DNA from: Nocardia wallacei
GTDB taxonomy: Bacteria > Actinomycetota > Actinomycetes > Mycobacteriales > Mycobacteriaceae
Assembly: GCF_014466955.1 (NCBI RefSeq)
Contig: NZ_AP023396.1
Coordinates: 7,688,001-7,752,000 of the forward strand
DNA: 64,000 nt
Reading direction: 5' to 3'
Part shown: piece by piece, positions 42,785 to 51,392 of the stretch
Numbering within the stretch: the stretch's first letter is position 1
Layout: each line of letters starts with the position of its first letter
Made by a program: the position numbers and the translations under genes
The notes under the pieces: model-generated
The model's database searches: none
Seen by the model: only the letters and a program-made list of their open reading frames with translations
Told to the model about the DNA's origin: nothing

Positions 42785-43750
42785 CTACGCGCGGGCGAGT
42801 ACCGCGTTGTAGTCGTGACTGGCGATGACCTCGATGCCCGCGGGCAGCGCGTGCAGCCGCTGGATGGTTTCGAAGGTCTTGTCGCGGTCGGCGTCGAAGA
42901 GCCGGCCCGGCATGGGCGCCTTCTCCCGAATCAGCTCGATCTGCACGGTGTTCCAGATGGCGTCGCCGACCAGCAGGACCCGGGTGCCGTCGTCGACCGC
43001 GAGCAGCACCCCGATGCTGCCGGGGGTGTGGCCGGGCAGGTCGACCAGGATCACCGCGCCGTCACCGAACAGGTCGTGGCTGCGGGTGAAGGTGAGCACG
43101 GGCGGGCCGTCGAGTTCGACATTGCCGATGCGGCGGTCCCGCAGCGGCGCGCGGACCACGCCGTAGGGGGCCGTTTCACCGTTCATCGCCCATTCGTATT
43201 CGTTTGCCGGAACACGCAATTCGAGCGACTCCGGCATGTCGAGCAGGCCGGAGACGTGGTCCCAGTGCAGATGCGTCGCGAGCGCGAAATCGATGTCCTC
43301 GCCGGAGAGTTCGCGACCGGCCAGCGCGTCGGCCAGGCCGAGCACCGGTTTCTCGGGTGAGACCAACAGCCCGACCGGAAACGGCATCCCCGGTAGCACG
43401 CGCCTGTGCACGGCCGCGCAGATCGCCGGGTCCACCAGGAACCGCGCCCGCGGATGCTCGATCAGAAAGGCGCCCATCGCCATCGGCAGCGAGCGCAGCG
43501 TGCGTAGCCCTTCCGCGACGACGGCGCCCGGTGCCGAGGTGCGGGCCTGCACCAGCGCGGTCAGCGCGACCTTCGCGCGGGCGGGCGGCAATTCGGCCGT
43601 CCCCAGACTCGCGAGGAACGCGGCATCCGGACGGCGCGGCCGCAACAGGCGACGCGGGGTCGCGAACAACGCGGAACAGCAGTCGGCCAAGGCGTGTACG
43701 GCAGCGGGTCGCCCGGCGGCGAGATCCGGCTGGATGGTCGGTTGGTCCAC
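42785..43750 (-). CDS. MBL-fold metallo-hydrolase
   Basis: A 321-residue metallo-beta-lactamase-fold protein. THLHWDHVSGL near residue 186 is the HxHxDH zinc motif, followed by LPGHTPGSIGVLL (third His) and LVGDAIWN (bridging Asp) and a late ASHDYN His. The first 100 residues precede the fold and are Ala-rich. Family members include lactonases and glyoxalase II-like hydrolases; nothing here fixes the substrate. It begins at GTG 43748-43750. Confidence 0.87.
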   Translation of the reverse strand: MDQPTIQPDLAAGRPAAVHALADCCSALFATPRRLLRPRRPDAAFLASLGTAELPPARAKVALTALVQARTSAPGAVVAEGLRTLRSLPMAMGAFLIEHPRARFLVDPAICAAVHRRVLPGMPFPVGLLVSPEKPVLGLADALAGRELSGEDIDFALATHLHWDHVSGLLDMPESLELRVPANEYEWAMNGETAPYGVVRAPLRDRRIGNVELDGPPVLTFTRSHDLFGDGAVILVDLPGHTPGSIGVLLAVDDGTRVLLVGDAIWNTVQIELIREKAPMPGRLFDADRDKTFETIQRLHALPAGIEVIASHDYNAVLARA

Positions 43751-44352
43751 AGCGCCACGTTATTCGATCGGCGCGACGCCCCGTAAGCCTCTTCTCCGCA
43801 GGGCAAGTTCTCGGCATAATCGCCGGGGGACACCTGACAGCCGGTGATCTCCACCGGATGCGGGAGGGAGCACCCACATGGGTCAGAGCAAGACGATCGA
43901 GCCTTACGCGACGCCATGACGGAGCCTCCGCCCGGCCCCGCGGGGCCACAGCGACAACCGCGCACCCACCAGCCACCGGCGGATATCGCCGGGATTCGGC
44001 GGGCCGCGCCGCCCCGGGGCCACCGGTGCTCGGGCGGCGGCAGCGTCCGATGCCGACTACTTGCTTTGCCGTACAACGCGTTCCGGCACACACCTGCGGA
44101 TGAAGCCGGATCCACGCCGGGGCGCGCGCAACCGGGATCGGTTCGGGCGCGGCGCCATCGCGCGCAAGGACGGCGATACGTGCTGTCGCACAGGGTGGTT
44201 CGCTCCGCGGGAGTACTCCTGGCCGCGCGTGATGGTTTCCCGGACGGTGTGCCGTCCCGGAAGTGGTCGCAGGCGAGTGACGCCTGCCGTGCGGTGCCGC
44301 CGGGTGCGCTGGGAGGCCGCGGTCGAGGCCGGGTGTCCGCCGGGGTACGCCG
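43751..44352 (+). other. Gene-poor 600-bp stretch with two short candidate ORFs
   Basis: No recognisable gene. An ATG at 43878 with GGGAGGG eight bases upstream opens a 13-codon ORF (MGQSKTIEPYATP) whose stop overlaps an ATG at 43916; that frame runs 146 codons (MTEPPPGPAGPQRQP...), Arg- and Pro-rich, and its stop at 44354-44356 overlaps the ATG of the AT-KR gene. Both overlaps are ATGA. Codon third-position GC is only moderately biased and the protein resembles nothing I know, so coding status is uncertain. Confidence 0.35.
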
Positions 44353-47004
44353 ATGAGTGGTGCGGCTGGTTCTCGCGGCGGGGTGTTGTTTCTGTTTCCC
44401 GGGCCGGGCGGGGAGCACGTACGGATGGGGCGGGCACTCGCGGCGCGCTATCCGGTGTTCGCGCGGGCGCTGGACGCGGGGGCGGAGGCGGTGGTGCGGG
44501 CCGGGGGCCGTCGGGTGTGGACGCCACGGCACGGGTTCGCGAAGAGCCTGGCGACGGCGGATTCCGTGCAACCGGCGCTGTACGTCTACCAGCTCGCGCT
44601 CGCGGAACTGGTGCGGGAGTGGGGGATTCGGGCCGATGCGGTGCTGGGACACGGGGCGGGCGAGATCGCGGCCGCGGTGGTGAGCGGTGCGCTGACACCG
44701 GCCGACGGCGCACGGGTGGTGACCACCCGCGGGCACACGCTGGCGCGGCGTGCGGATCCGGGAGCCGCCGCCGTGGTGCAGGCGGCGGCCGAGGAGGTGC
44801 GGCGGCTGGTGGAGCCGATGCGTTCGGCGGTCTCGATCGCGACGGTGGACGGGCCGCGCTCGGTGGTGGTGACCGGCGTTCCGCGGTATGTCGAGACGCT
44901 GGTGCGGCGGGCGCGGCGGCGGGGACTACCCGCCCGGCTCAGCGCCGTGGACTCCCTGACTCATACCCGAGCCGGCCGAGACGGCGTGTCGGAGTTCGCC
45001 TCTCAGCTCGAGGGGATGGCGCCGCGCGCGCCCCGCGTACCCGTCTACTCGACCGTGCGACGCGGTCGCGTCATCACCACGGCCGACCTGACAGCCGACT
45101 ATTGGGCCGAGAACGCCTCCGGTGCGGTCGAATTCGCCTCGGCACTGGATGCGGCCGCCGCGCACGGCATGTCTACGGTCGTGGAGATCGCTCCCGACCC
45201 GACACTCGCCTCCATCGTCCGCGACAACCCGGCCTTCACCGACTCGACCTATCCCCTCGTGGTCGGCGACAACGAGGCCGAGTCGTTCCTCGAGGCGGTC
45301 GCCCGGCTCTACGCGTGTGGCCGGCTCGCGGCAGCGGCCCCGGACCATGATCCGGGCGACGCCGACACGCGCACGGAGAAGCCTTCTCCGGCAACGGGAT
45401 ACGAGTGGCTGCTCGCGAACCCACGTACCGCGGCACCGGAGCACGCCGTTGACAGCAGCGATGCGCCGAGAGTTGCCGCGGAGCTCACGGGCGCTCTTCC
45501 GGAGACGGCCGTATACGACCCCACGGTGGCTACGGCCACCGAGTGGGCGGCGTCGATTCTGACCGAGGAGTGCTGGGTGCCGGTGGATCGGCCGGATCGG
45601 GCCCTTCCGGCGGATCCGCCGTTCTACCAGGGGCTTGTGGTGGGGGAGTCCGCGGCGGCGGCGGGGCTCGAGGCGCATCTGAGCCGGCGGATACCGGCGC
45701 TGCGGATTACGCGGGAGCCGGTGGATGCCGGACCGATCGTGGCGTCGATGCTGGCCGATCACGCTGTCCCGACGGCGGTGGCGCTGGTGTGGGCGACACC
45801 GGAGTTGCCGGGGCCGGTGACGACCGGGGTCGCCGGGGCGTTGGATGTGCTGCAACGGCTGCAGGGCAGCGCGGCGGTCGCCACCTTGACGGTGGTGCTG
45901 ACCGATCGGGCCTCCCTGACGCAGCACGCGATCGCCGGTCTGGTCCGGTCCCTGCAATTGGAGTCGCCGGTTCCTACCCGACTGATCTGGACCTCCGACG
46001 ACGACCCGGCGCAGGTGGCGGATCTGGTGCTGGAACCCGCTGGGCCGCAGGAGGTTCGGGTCTTCGAGCACACGGTCAGCGCGCGGAGGTTCCGGACCGC
46101 ACCCCGCGTGCCCGAGCCGATCGGCGTGCGGCCCGAGGGTACCTATGTGGTGACCGGTGGTCTCGGCACGCTCGGCTCGGTGGCCGCGCGCTGGCTGCTC
46201 GACGCCGGCGCCCGGGACCTGGTGGTGCTCACCCGCACCCCGCGCCCGCTGCCGCAGCTGCTCGACGGCCTGGACGACCGGATCGTCGTGGTCCGCTGCG
46301 ACGTCACCGATCGCGCCGATCTGGCCAACGCCCTGTTCGACATCCGTGCCTGCGGCTCCACCATCCGGGGTGCGGTGCACGCGGCCGGAGTCCGCCGCGA
46401 TGCCGAATTCGCCACTGTGACACCGGGTCTGCTGGCGGAACTGTTCGAGCCCAGGGCCGGTGCGGCCCGCCATCTGATCGATCTGACGGCGGCGGACCCG
46501 ATCGATTTCGTGCTGCTGTCCTCCTCGGCCACCGGTGCGCTCGGGGCTCCCGGGCAGGCCGCCGACGCCGCCGCGCACGCCGCCCTCGACGCGCTCGCGC
46601 GCAACCGCGTCGACGACCGGGTGCGCAGTATCGGCTGGGGCCATTGGATATCAGGCCCGGTCACACCCACGACGGACGCGCGCTGGCGGCGCGCCGGTGT
46701 GACGCCCTTCGACGTGGCGCGCGGCACGGCCGTGCTGTCCGTCGCCCTCGCCCACCGCACCCCGGCCCTGCTGGCCGTGGACTACACCCCGACCGGCGAC
46801 ACCTCACCGATGGCGGCACGCCTGCGCAATACGATCCCGCCACACTCGACTCGACCACGCCGCGCCGCAGGCGACAGCACCGCCCTGCCCGGCCGTCCGG
46901 CAGCCGCTGCCCTGAGCACAGCACCGGCAGAAGACCTCCGCACCACTCGCCACCGCGATTCGCCTCGGGACGGGCGCTGCTCAGTCCGGGGCGCGGCCGA
47001 GTAG
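44353..47004 (+). CDS. Solitary polyketide-synthase AT-KR protein with lost catalytic residues
   Basis: An 883-residue protein. Residues 1-300 align to a PKS acyltransferase: FPGPGGEHVRMG (normally FPGQGxQ), VLGHGAGEIAAAVVSG (normally GHSxGE; Gly101 replaces the nucleophile Ser), DSLTHTRAG near 200. Residues 400-830 are a ketoreductase: structural half, then VVTGGLGTLG near 600 and SSSATGALGAPGQAADAAAH, where Asp738 and His742 occupy the catalytic Tyr and Asn positions. There is no KS, ACP or thioesterase. The frame is open throughout. The C-terminal 70 residues are low complexity and overlap the convergent S4 gene by 24 bp. It is either a decaying synthase or a non-catalytic scaffold. Confidence 0.8.
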   Translation: MSGAAGSRGGVLFLFPGPGGEHVRMGRALAARYPVFARALDAGAEAVVRAGGRRVWTPRHGFAKSLATADSVQPALYVYQLALAELVREWGIRADAVLGHGAGEIAAAVVSGALTPADGARVVTTRGHTLARRADPGAAAVVQAAAEEVRRLVEPMRSAVSIATVDGPRSVVVTGVPRYVETLVRRARRRGLPARLSAVDSLTHTRAGRDGVSEFASQLEGMAPRAPRVPVYSTVRRGRVITTADLTADYWAENASGAVEFASALDAAAAHGMSTVVEIAPDPTLASIVRDNPAFTDSTYPLVVGDNEAESFLEAVARLYACGRLAAAAPDHDPGDADTRTEKPSPATGYEWLLANPRTAAPEHAVDSSDAPRVAAELTGALPETAVYDPTVATATEWAASILTEECWVPVDRPDRALPADPPFYQGLVVGESAAAAGLEAHLSRRIPALRITREPVDAGPIVASMLADHAVPTAVALVWATPELPGPVTTGVAGALDVLQRLQGSAAVATLTVVLTDRASLTQHAIAGLVRSLQLESPVPTRLIWTSDDDPAQVADLVLEPAGPQEVRVFEHTVSARRFRTAPRVPEPIGVRPEGTYVVTGGLGTLGSVAARWLLDAGARDLVVLTRTPRPLPQLLDGLDDRIVVVRCDVTDRADLANALFDIRACGSTIRGAVHAAGVRRDAEFATVTPGLLAELFEPRAGAARHLIDLTAADPIDFVLLSSSATGALGAPGQAADAAAHAALDALARNRVDDRVRSIGWGHWISGPVTPTTDARWRRAGVTPFDVARGTAVLSVALAHRTPALLAVDYTPTGDTSPMAARLRNTIPPHSTRPRRAAGDSTALPGRPAAAALSTAPAEDLRTTRHRDSPRDGRCSVRGAAE

Positions 47005-47376
47005 GCGGTCGGTTTCGCGGCGTTCGCGTTTGGTGGGGCGGCCGGAGCCGCGATCGCGGCGCGGCATGGTGGCGAGAATTTCCGGGGCAGGCGGGGGCGG
47101 AGACTTGTCGATCAGGCATTGGGCGGCGATCGCCGCGCCCACGCGCTTGGCGATGACTCGTTCCACGATGACGATGCGTTCTACGCCGTGCACTCGGACG
47201 CGCACTTCGTCGCCGGGTTTGATCTGATGAGCGGGTTTGACCGCGACGCCGTTGACGCGGACGTGCCCGGCTCGGCAGGCCGTCGCGGCCGCCGATCGAG
47301 TTTTGAACAACCGCACCGCCCACACCCAGGAATCGATCCGGGCGGTGCCGAGTGTCTGATCCGTTTCCGCGCGCAT
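46981..47376 (-). CDS. S4-domain RNA-binding protein (Hsp15-like)
   Basis: A 131-residue protein. The S4 domain covers residues 12-75 (RIDSWVWAVRLFKTRSAAAT, AGHVRVNGVAVKPAHQIKPG) and a basic C-terminal tail follows (RRDRGSGRPTKRERRE). Length and layout match Hsp15/HslR, which binds stalled 50S-tRNA complexes, though the actinobacterial members are little studied. Its 3' end overlaps the AT-KR gene. Confidence 0.88.
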   Translation of the reverse strand: MRAETDQTLGTARIDSWVWAVRLFKTRSAAATACRAGHVRVNGVAVKPAHQIKPGDEVRVRVHGVERIVIVERVIAKRVGAAIAAQCLIDKSPPPPAPEILATMPRRDRGSGRPTKRERRETDRLLGRAPD

Positions 47377-47416
47377 ACGTTCAGAAGGTTACGCGCGGGC
47401 GGAGCGAGGCAACAGG

Positions 47417-48076
47417 TCAGGCGACGCGACGTGCGGTGACGATCGAGTCGGGGTTCAGGTTCGAGTACTCGACGGGCTCACCGGCCTGCGGCGCGTGCAG
47501 GATCTTACCGTCGCCGGCGTACATGGCCACGTGGCCGCCGCCGTTCTGGATGATCAGATCGCCGGGCTGCAGGTCCTGGTAGGCGACCGGCTTGCCGACG
47601 TGCGACTGCTCGAAGCTGGTGCGCGGCAGGTCGATTCCGGCCTGCTTGTAGGCCCACTTCACCAGGCCGGAGCAGTCGAAGCCGTTGGGGCCGTTGCCGC
47701 CCCAGACATACTGGGCGCCGATCTTGCTGCGTGCGGCGTCGAGGGCGATATCGCCGTTGGTGCTCGGCTTCTGCTGGTCGAACAGGCCGGGCATGGCCGG
47801 TCCGGGCGCCATCGCCTGCGGGGCCGCCAGGGACTGCTGGAAGCCCTTGATCTCGTCGGCGTGATCGGCGAGGGCCTGGTTGGCCTGGGCCACCTGCTGG
47901 TCGTACTCGGGGCCGAGCGGCACGTCGAAGTTGCCGAAGCCGGGGACATTGATGGTCGCTGCCTGCGCCGAAATGGCCGGCATAGCACCAGTGGAAGCGG
48001 CGACGGCGCCGAAAACCAGCGCACCCTTCACGGAATTCGGGAGCCGAGATTCCCGCTGCAAGCTGTGTTTACCCAC
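47417..48076 (-). CDS. Secreted NlpC/P60 cell-wall hydrolase
   Basis: A 219-residue precursor. A signal peptide occupies about residues 1-38 (hydrophobic VKGALVFGAVAAST, cleavage after AISAQA). The NlpC/P60 domain starts near 108: GAQYVWGGNGPNGFDCSGLV holds the nucleophile Cys, NGGGHVAMYAG the His and ILHAPQAGEP the third residue. It cleaves D-Glu-mDAP type peptide bonds outside the cell. The GTG at 48074-48076 has AGGAGA nine bases upstream. A c-di-AMP riboswitch covers its leader, as for other actinobacterial wall hydrolases. Confidence 0.9.
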   Translation of the reverse strand: MGKHSLQRESRLPNSVKGALVFGAVAASTGAMPAISAQAATINVPGFGNFDVPLGPEYDQQVAQANQALADHADEIKGFQQSLAAPQAMAPGPAMPGLFDQQKPSTNGDIALDAARSKIGAQYVWGGNGPNGFDCSGLVKWAYKQAGIDLPRTSFEQSHVGKPVAYQDLQPGDLIIQNGGGHVAMYAGDGKILHAPQAGEPVEYSNLNPDSIVTARRVA

Positions 48077-48099
48077 CGAGCTGAGTCTCCTGTTTCTTC

Positions 48100-48265
48100 C
48101 TGCCCACCCACCGACCGGGTTAGCTGACGGGTTCGGGCCGGGAAGTTCGGCCCTACCCGATCGGCCTTGTGACCGAAAGGGATTCACCCCACAAACCTGG
48201 GTCCCCGGCTCGATGATCGGGCTGCCCACCCGACCACCGATTAGGCGGTAACTCGATGGGCCGCC
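48100..48265 (-). ncRNA. ydaO/yuaA-type c-di-AMP riboswitch upstream of the NlpC/P60 gene
   Basis: On the minus strand the leader contains, in order, CGAGTTACCGCC, GGGGACCCAGGTTTGTGGGG followed by TGAATCCC (48190 down to about 48179), GTAGGGCCGAACTTCCCGGC and CCCGAACCCGTCAGCTAACC (down to 48117), which are the conserved blocks of the ydaO motif. Its place before a wall-hydrolase gene is the classical one. It should switch expression off when c-di-AMP is high. Ends are approximate. The remaining 48266-48462 shows no gene. Confidence 0.9.
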
Positions 48266-48462
48266 TCGCCTGCGAAGCGACTGCCTCCATCGGGTCACGA
48301 AGAGATTACGACGAGCGCGCCGTGTTGTCCACCCCACAGCGCAGCGTGTTCGGCCGCGTCCGCGAACCGCCAGCCCAGCTTCCGATTTCGCGTGTTCGGG
48401 CCGGTGATAACGACTCGGCATCACGGCCTGCGACGGTGTTATCGAACCGAGAAGCGCCGGCG

Positions 48463-48708
48463 TTACCGCTCCAGCGCGCGCTCCAGTGCCGTGATCCGCT
48501 CGCGCGCCTCGGCCAGTTCGACCTCCAGCCGGCCCAGCGCTATCACCAGCGGGCCGACCGCGAGATCGGCGACCAACTGCGGATCGTCGAGACCCTGCTC
48601 GATCGCCGACACGATGTTGCGGCGGATGCGGGTGGCCACCGGAGCGTTCTCGGGCACGTTCCAGGATTCGACGACCTCGACCACGGTGGGGGCGGCTTCC
48701 TCCGACAT
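48463..48708 (-). CDS. Small conserved protein with C-terminal coiled coil
   Basis: An 81-residue acidic protein: TVVEVVESWNVPENAPVATR near the start and a heptad-like end EVELAEARERITALERALER. GGGAGAG precedes the ATG at 48706-48708. It is divergent from the AAA ATPase gene. I recognise no family; a small dimeric adaptor is possible. Confidence 0.6.
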   Translation of the reverse strand: MSEEAAPTVVEVVESWNVPENAPVATRIRRNIVSAIEQGLDDPQLVADLAVGPLVIALGRLEVELAEARERITALERALER

Positions 48709-48853
48709 GACTCTCCCTGCGCTGGGACCGGTTTCGTGACGTTCTCCAGCGTAGGTACCCGCTCGCGGGGCCTGCATGCCGGACGATAGCTATCTCTAGG
48801 GCTTTCGGTAGATGCCACGAGAATCTGGTCACGACCCGCTACGGTGTTCGGGC

Positions 48854-50041
48854 ATGGACCCCGTGCGGAATCCGTATGCCCCCGGCGCCGGTCAGCGACC
48901 GCCCGAACTGGCCGGACGCGCCAAGCAACTCGACACCTTCGATGTCGTGCTCGAGCGCGTCTCGCGCGGACGTCCCGAACGCAGTGTGATGCTCACCGGG
49001 CTGCGCGGCGTCGGAAAGACGGTTCTGCTCAACCAGCTTCGCTCCATCGCCCGCTCGCGCGGTTGGGGCACCGGCAAATTGGAGGCCCGGCCCGACCAGG
49101 AGCTGCGCCGGCCGCTGGCCTCCGCGCTGCACATGGCGGTGCGGCAGGTGGCCGTGGCGCACCGCAATCAGGAGATGGTGGACGACTTCCTGGGGATCCT
49201 GAAGGCATTCGCCCTGCGCGCCACGGCCGACAAGGGCATGCGCGAGCGCTGGCAGCCCGGCATCGACGTCCCGGCCGTCACGGGGCGCGCGGATTCCGGC
49301 GACATCGAGATCGATCTGGTGGAGCTGCTGATGGAGGCCGGTCAGCTGGCGCAGGACAGCGGCGTCGGCATCGCGATCTTCATCGATGAGATGCAGGACC
49401 TCGGCCCGGCCGACATCTCCGCCATCTGCGGCGCGTGCCACGAGCTGAGCCAGGAGGCGGCGCCGCTGATCGTGGTGGGCGCGGGCCTGCCGCATCTGCC
49501 CGCGGTGCTGTCGGCGTCGAAGAGCTACTCCGAGCGACTGTTCGGCTACCACCGGATCGACCGGCTGGACCGCGAGGCCGCCGATCTGGCCCTGATCGCA
49601 CCCGCCGAACGAGAGCAGGTGAAGTTCACCGAGGCGGCGCTGGACGTGCTGTACCACAAGGCCGACGGCTACCCGTACTTCGTGCAGGCCTACGGCAAGG
49701 CGACCTGGGATGTGGCGGCACAGAGCCCGATCGGCGCCGAGGACGTCGAGCTGGCCGCGCCCGCCGCCGAGGAGGAACTGGCGGTCGGCTTCTTCGGCTC
49801 GCGGTACGAGCGGGCCACCCCCGCCGAGCGAGAGTACATGCGCGCCATGGCCGATCTGTCCGGCGACGACGGCCCGGTGGCCACCGCGGCGGTGGCCAAG
49901 GAGCTGGGCCGCAAGCCCGCCTCGCTGTCACCGGCCCGCGACGGGCTGATCAAGAAGGGGCTGATCTACTCCGCCGAGCGCGGCACCATCGGCTTCACGG
50001 TCCCGCATTTCGGACGGTACCTGCGCAGCGTCAGCACCTGA
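48854..50041 (+). CDS. AAA/P-loop ATPase (archaeal ATPase-like)
   Basis: A 395-residue ATPase. Walker A is LTGLRGVGKTVLLNQL near 47, Walker B IAIFIDEMQDL near 175, and VVGAGLPHLPAVLSASKSYS looks like sensor 1 with a following winged-helix-like end (AVAKELGRKPASLSPARDGL, KKGLIY). The layout is that of STAND/ORC-like DNA- or signal-responsive ATPases. No partner gene is adjacent; the role is unknown. Confidence 0.82.
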   Translation: MDPVRNPYAPGAGQRPPELAGRAKQLDTFDVVLERVSRGRPERSVMLTGLRGVGKTVLLNQLRSIARSRGWGTGKLEARPDQELRRPLASALHMAVRQVAVAHRNQEMVDDFLGILKAFALRATADKGMRERWQPGIDVPAVTGRADSGDIEIDLVELLMEAGQLAQDSGVGIAIFIDEMQDLGPADISAICGACHELSQEAAPLIVVGAGLPHLPAVLSASKSYSERLFGYHRIDRLDREAADLALIAPAEREQVKFTEAALDVLYHKADGYPYFVQAYGKATWDVAAQSPIGAEDVELAAPAAEEELAVGFFGSRYERATPAEREYMRAMADLSGDDGPVATAAVAKELGRKPASLSPARDGLIKKGLIYSAERGTIGFTVPHFGRYLRSVST

Positions 50042-50161
50042 GCGACCCGCGCGGCGATCACGGCATACGGACGCAGCGCCCGCGGGCGGCAGCGGTCGTC
50101 GAGTATTTCTACGGATATCTAGCGAAGTACGGAGATTGTTGTAGAAAGACCTCACGAAGTT

Positions 50162-50182
50162 CTAGGACCGGACCGTTCCTAG
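50162..50182. promoter_or_regulatory. Inverted repeat CTAGGA-N9-TCCTAG upstream of epoxide hydrolase
   Basis: A perfect 6-bp dyad centred 32 bp before the epoxide hydrolase ATG, in an AT-rich promoter-like stretch (50100-50190). No regulator gene is adjacent, so the binding protein would be encoded elsewhere. Confidence 0.35.
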
Positions 50183-50203
50183 TTGATTCCTACCGTTGCC
50201 TCC

Positions 50204-51334
50204 ATGAGCAGCAGCACGGAGATTCAACCCTTCCACATCGACATCCCGCAGTCGGAGCTGGCCGACCTGCGTCGGCGGCTGGCCGAGACCCGCTGGCCCG
50301 CGGAGCTTCCCGGTCCGGCACGCAGCCGGGGCGTGCCGGTCGAGGAGATTCGCGAGCTGGCTCGATACTGGGGCAGCGAGTTCGACTGGCGCGCGGCGGA
50401 GCGGCGGCTCAACGAGGTTCCGCAATACCGCACCGAAATCGACGGCGTCGCAGTGCATTTCCTGCACGTGCGCTCCGCGGACCCCGACGCGATACCGCTG
50501 GTGCTGAATCACGGATGGCCGAATTCCGTCGCCGAGTTCACCGACCTGATCGGGCTACTGACCGAACCCGAGGATCCGGCGGCGCAGGCATTTCACGTGG
50601 TGGCGCCGTCGGTTCCGGGATTCGGCTGCTCGGACGCGCCGCGCGAGACGGGCTGGACCGTCGAGCGCGTCGCATCGATGTGGGCACGGCTCATGGCCCG
50701 GCTCGGCTACGACCGCTATCTGGTGCAGGGTGGCGACCTGGGCAGCTACGTGGCCACGGCGCTGGCCGACGCGGCGTCGGAACATGTTGCGGGCCTGTAC
50801 ATCACCGGCGGGCTCGGCTTTCCGACCGAGGCCGACGTCCCGGAGCTGACCGAGGCGGAGCACGCGGCCTACACCGCCATGATGGCGGCGGACTGGGTGA
50901 CCGGCGTCGACCACCACGCGCTGCTGCGGTCGGCGCCGCAGACCTTCGACTTCGGCTGGAGCGATTCTCCGGTGGCGGCGCTGGCCTGGATGTGGCAGAA
51001 GTTCCACGACTTCAGCGCCGCCGGTCCGCTCGCCGACGCGATCGACCGCGACGCCTTCCTGACGAATCTGAGCATCTACTGGTTCACACGCTCGTTCGGC
51101 ACGTCGGCCTGGCCGTATTACGACAGCATCGGCTTCGCCTGGCCGCGGGGTTCGGCGGCGGTGCCGACCGGGGTCTACAGCGGCCCGCCCGGCGTCCGGC
51201 GGCTCGCCGAACGCACCGCGAAGATCGCGCACTGGCCGGCGGACAATCCGGCGGGCCATCACTTCATCGCCATGGATCGGCCCGACGCGTACGCCGCCGA
51301 CCTGCGCAGATTCGTAGCGGCCAGCAGTCGTTAG
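50204..51334 (+). CDS. Epoxide hydrolase (EHN-type alpha/beta-hydrolase)
   Basis: A 376-residue enzyme with the EHN N-terminal domain (FHIDIPQSELADLRRRLAET, RYWGSEFDWRAAERRLNEVP, YRTEIDGVAVHFLHVRS). The oxyanion loop is NHGWPNSVAEF near 108, the nucleophile Asp lies in LVQGGDLGSYVA near 180, and the base His is in NPAGHHFIAMDRP near 352. It converts epoxides to diols. The ATG is at 50204. It is convergent with fadE10 across an AT-rich terminator. Confidence 0.88.
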   Translation: MSSSTEIQPFHIDIPQSELADLRRRLAETRWPAELPGPARSRGVPVEEIRELARYWGSEFDWRAAERRLNEVPQYRTEIDGVAVHFLHVRSADPDAIPLVLNHGWPNSVAEFTDLIGLLTEPEDPAAQAFHVVAPSVPGFGCSDAPRETGWTVERVASMWARLMARLGYDRYLVQGGDLGSYVATALADAASEHVAGLYITGGLGFPTEADVPELTEAEHAAYTAMMAADWVTGVDHHALLRSAPQTFDFGWSDSPVAALAWMWQKFHDFSAAGPLADAIDRDAFLTNLSIYWFTRSFGTSAWPYYDSIGFAWPRGSAAVPTGVYSGPPGVRRLAERTAKIAHWPADNPAGHHFIAMDRPDAYAADLRRFVAASSR

Positions 51335-51350
51335 CACTCTCGAGATAAAA

Positions 51351-51386
51351 CTTCCTATATCTAGTCGAAAGATTAGATATAGGAAG
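51351..51386. terminator. AT-rich bidirectional terminator
   Basis: CTTCCTATATCTA-N10-TAGATATAGGAAG is a perfect 13-bp stem between the convergent epoxide hydrolase and fadE10 genes. Its AT-richness is striking in this GC-rich DNA. Confidence 0.8.
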
Positions 51387-51392
51387 ATTGCG

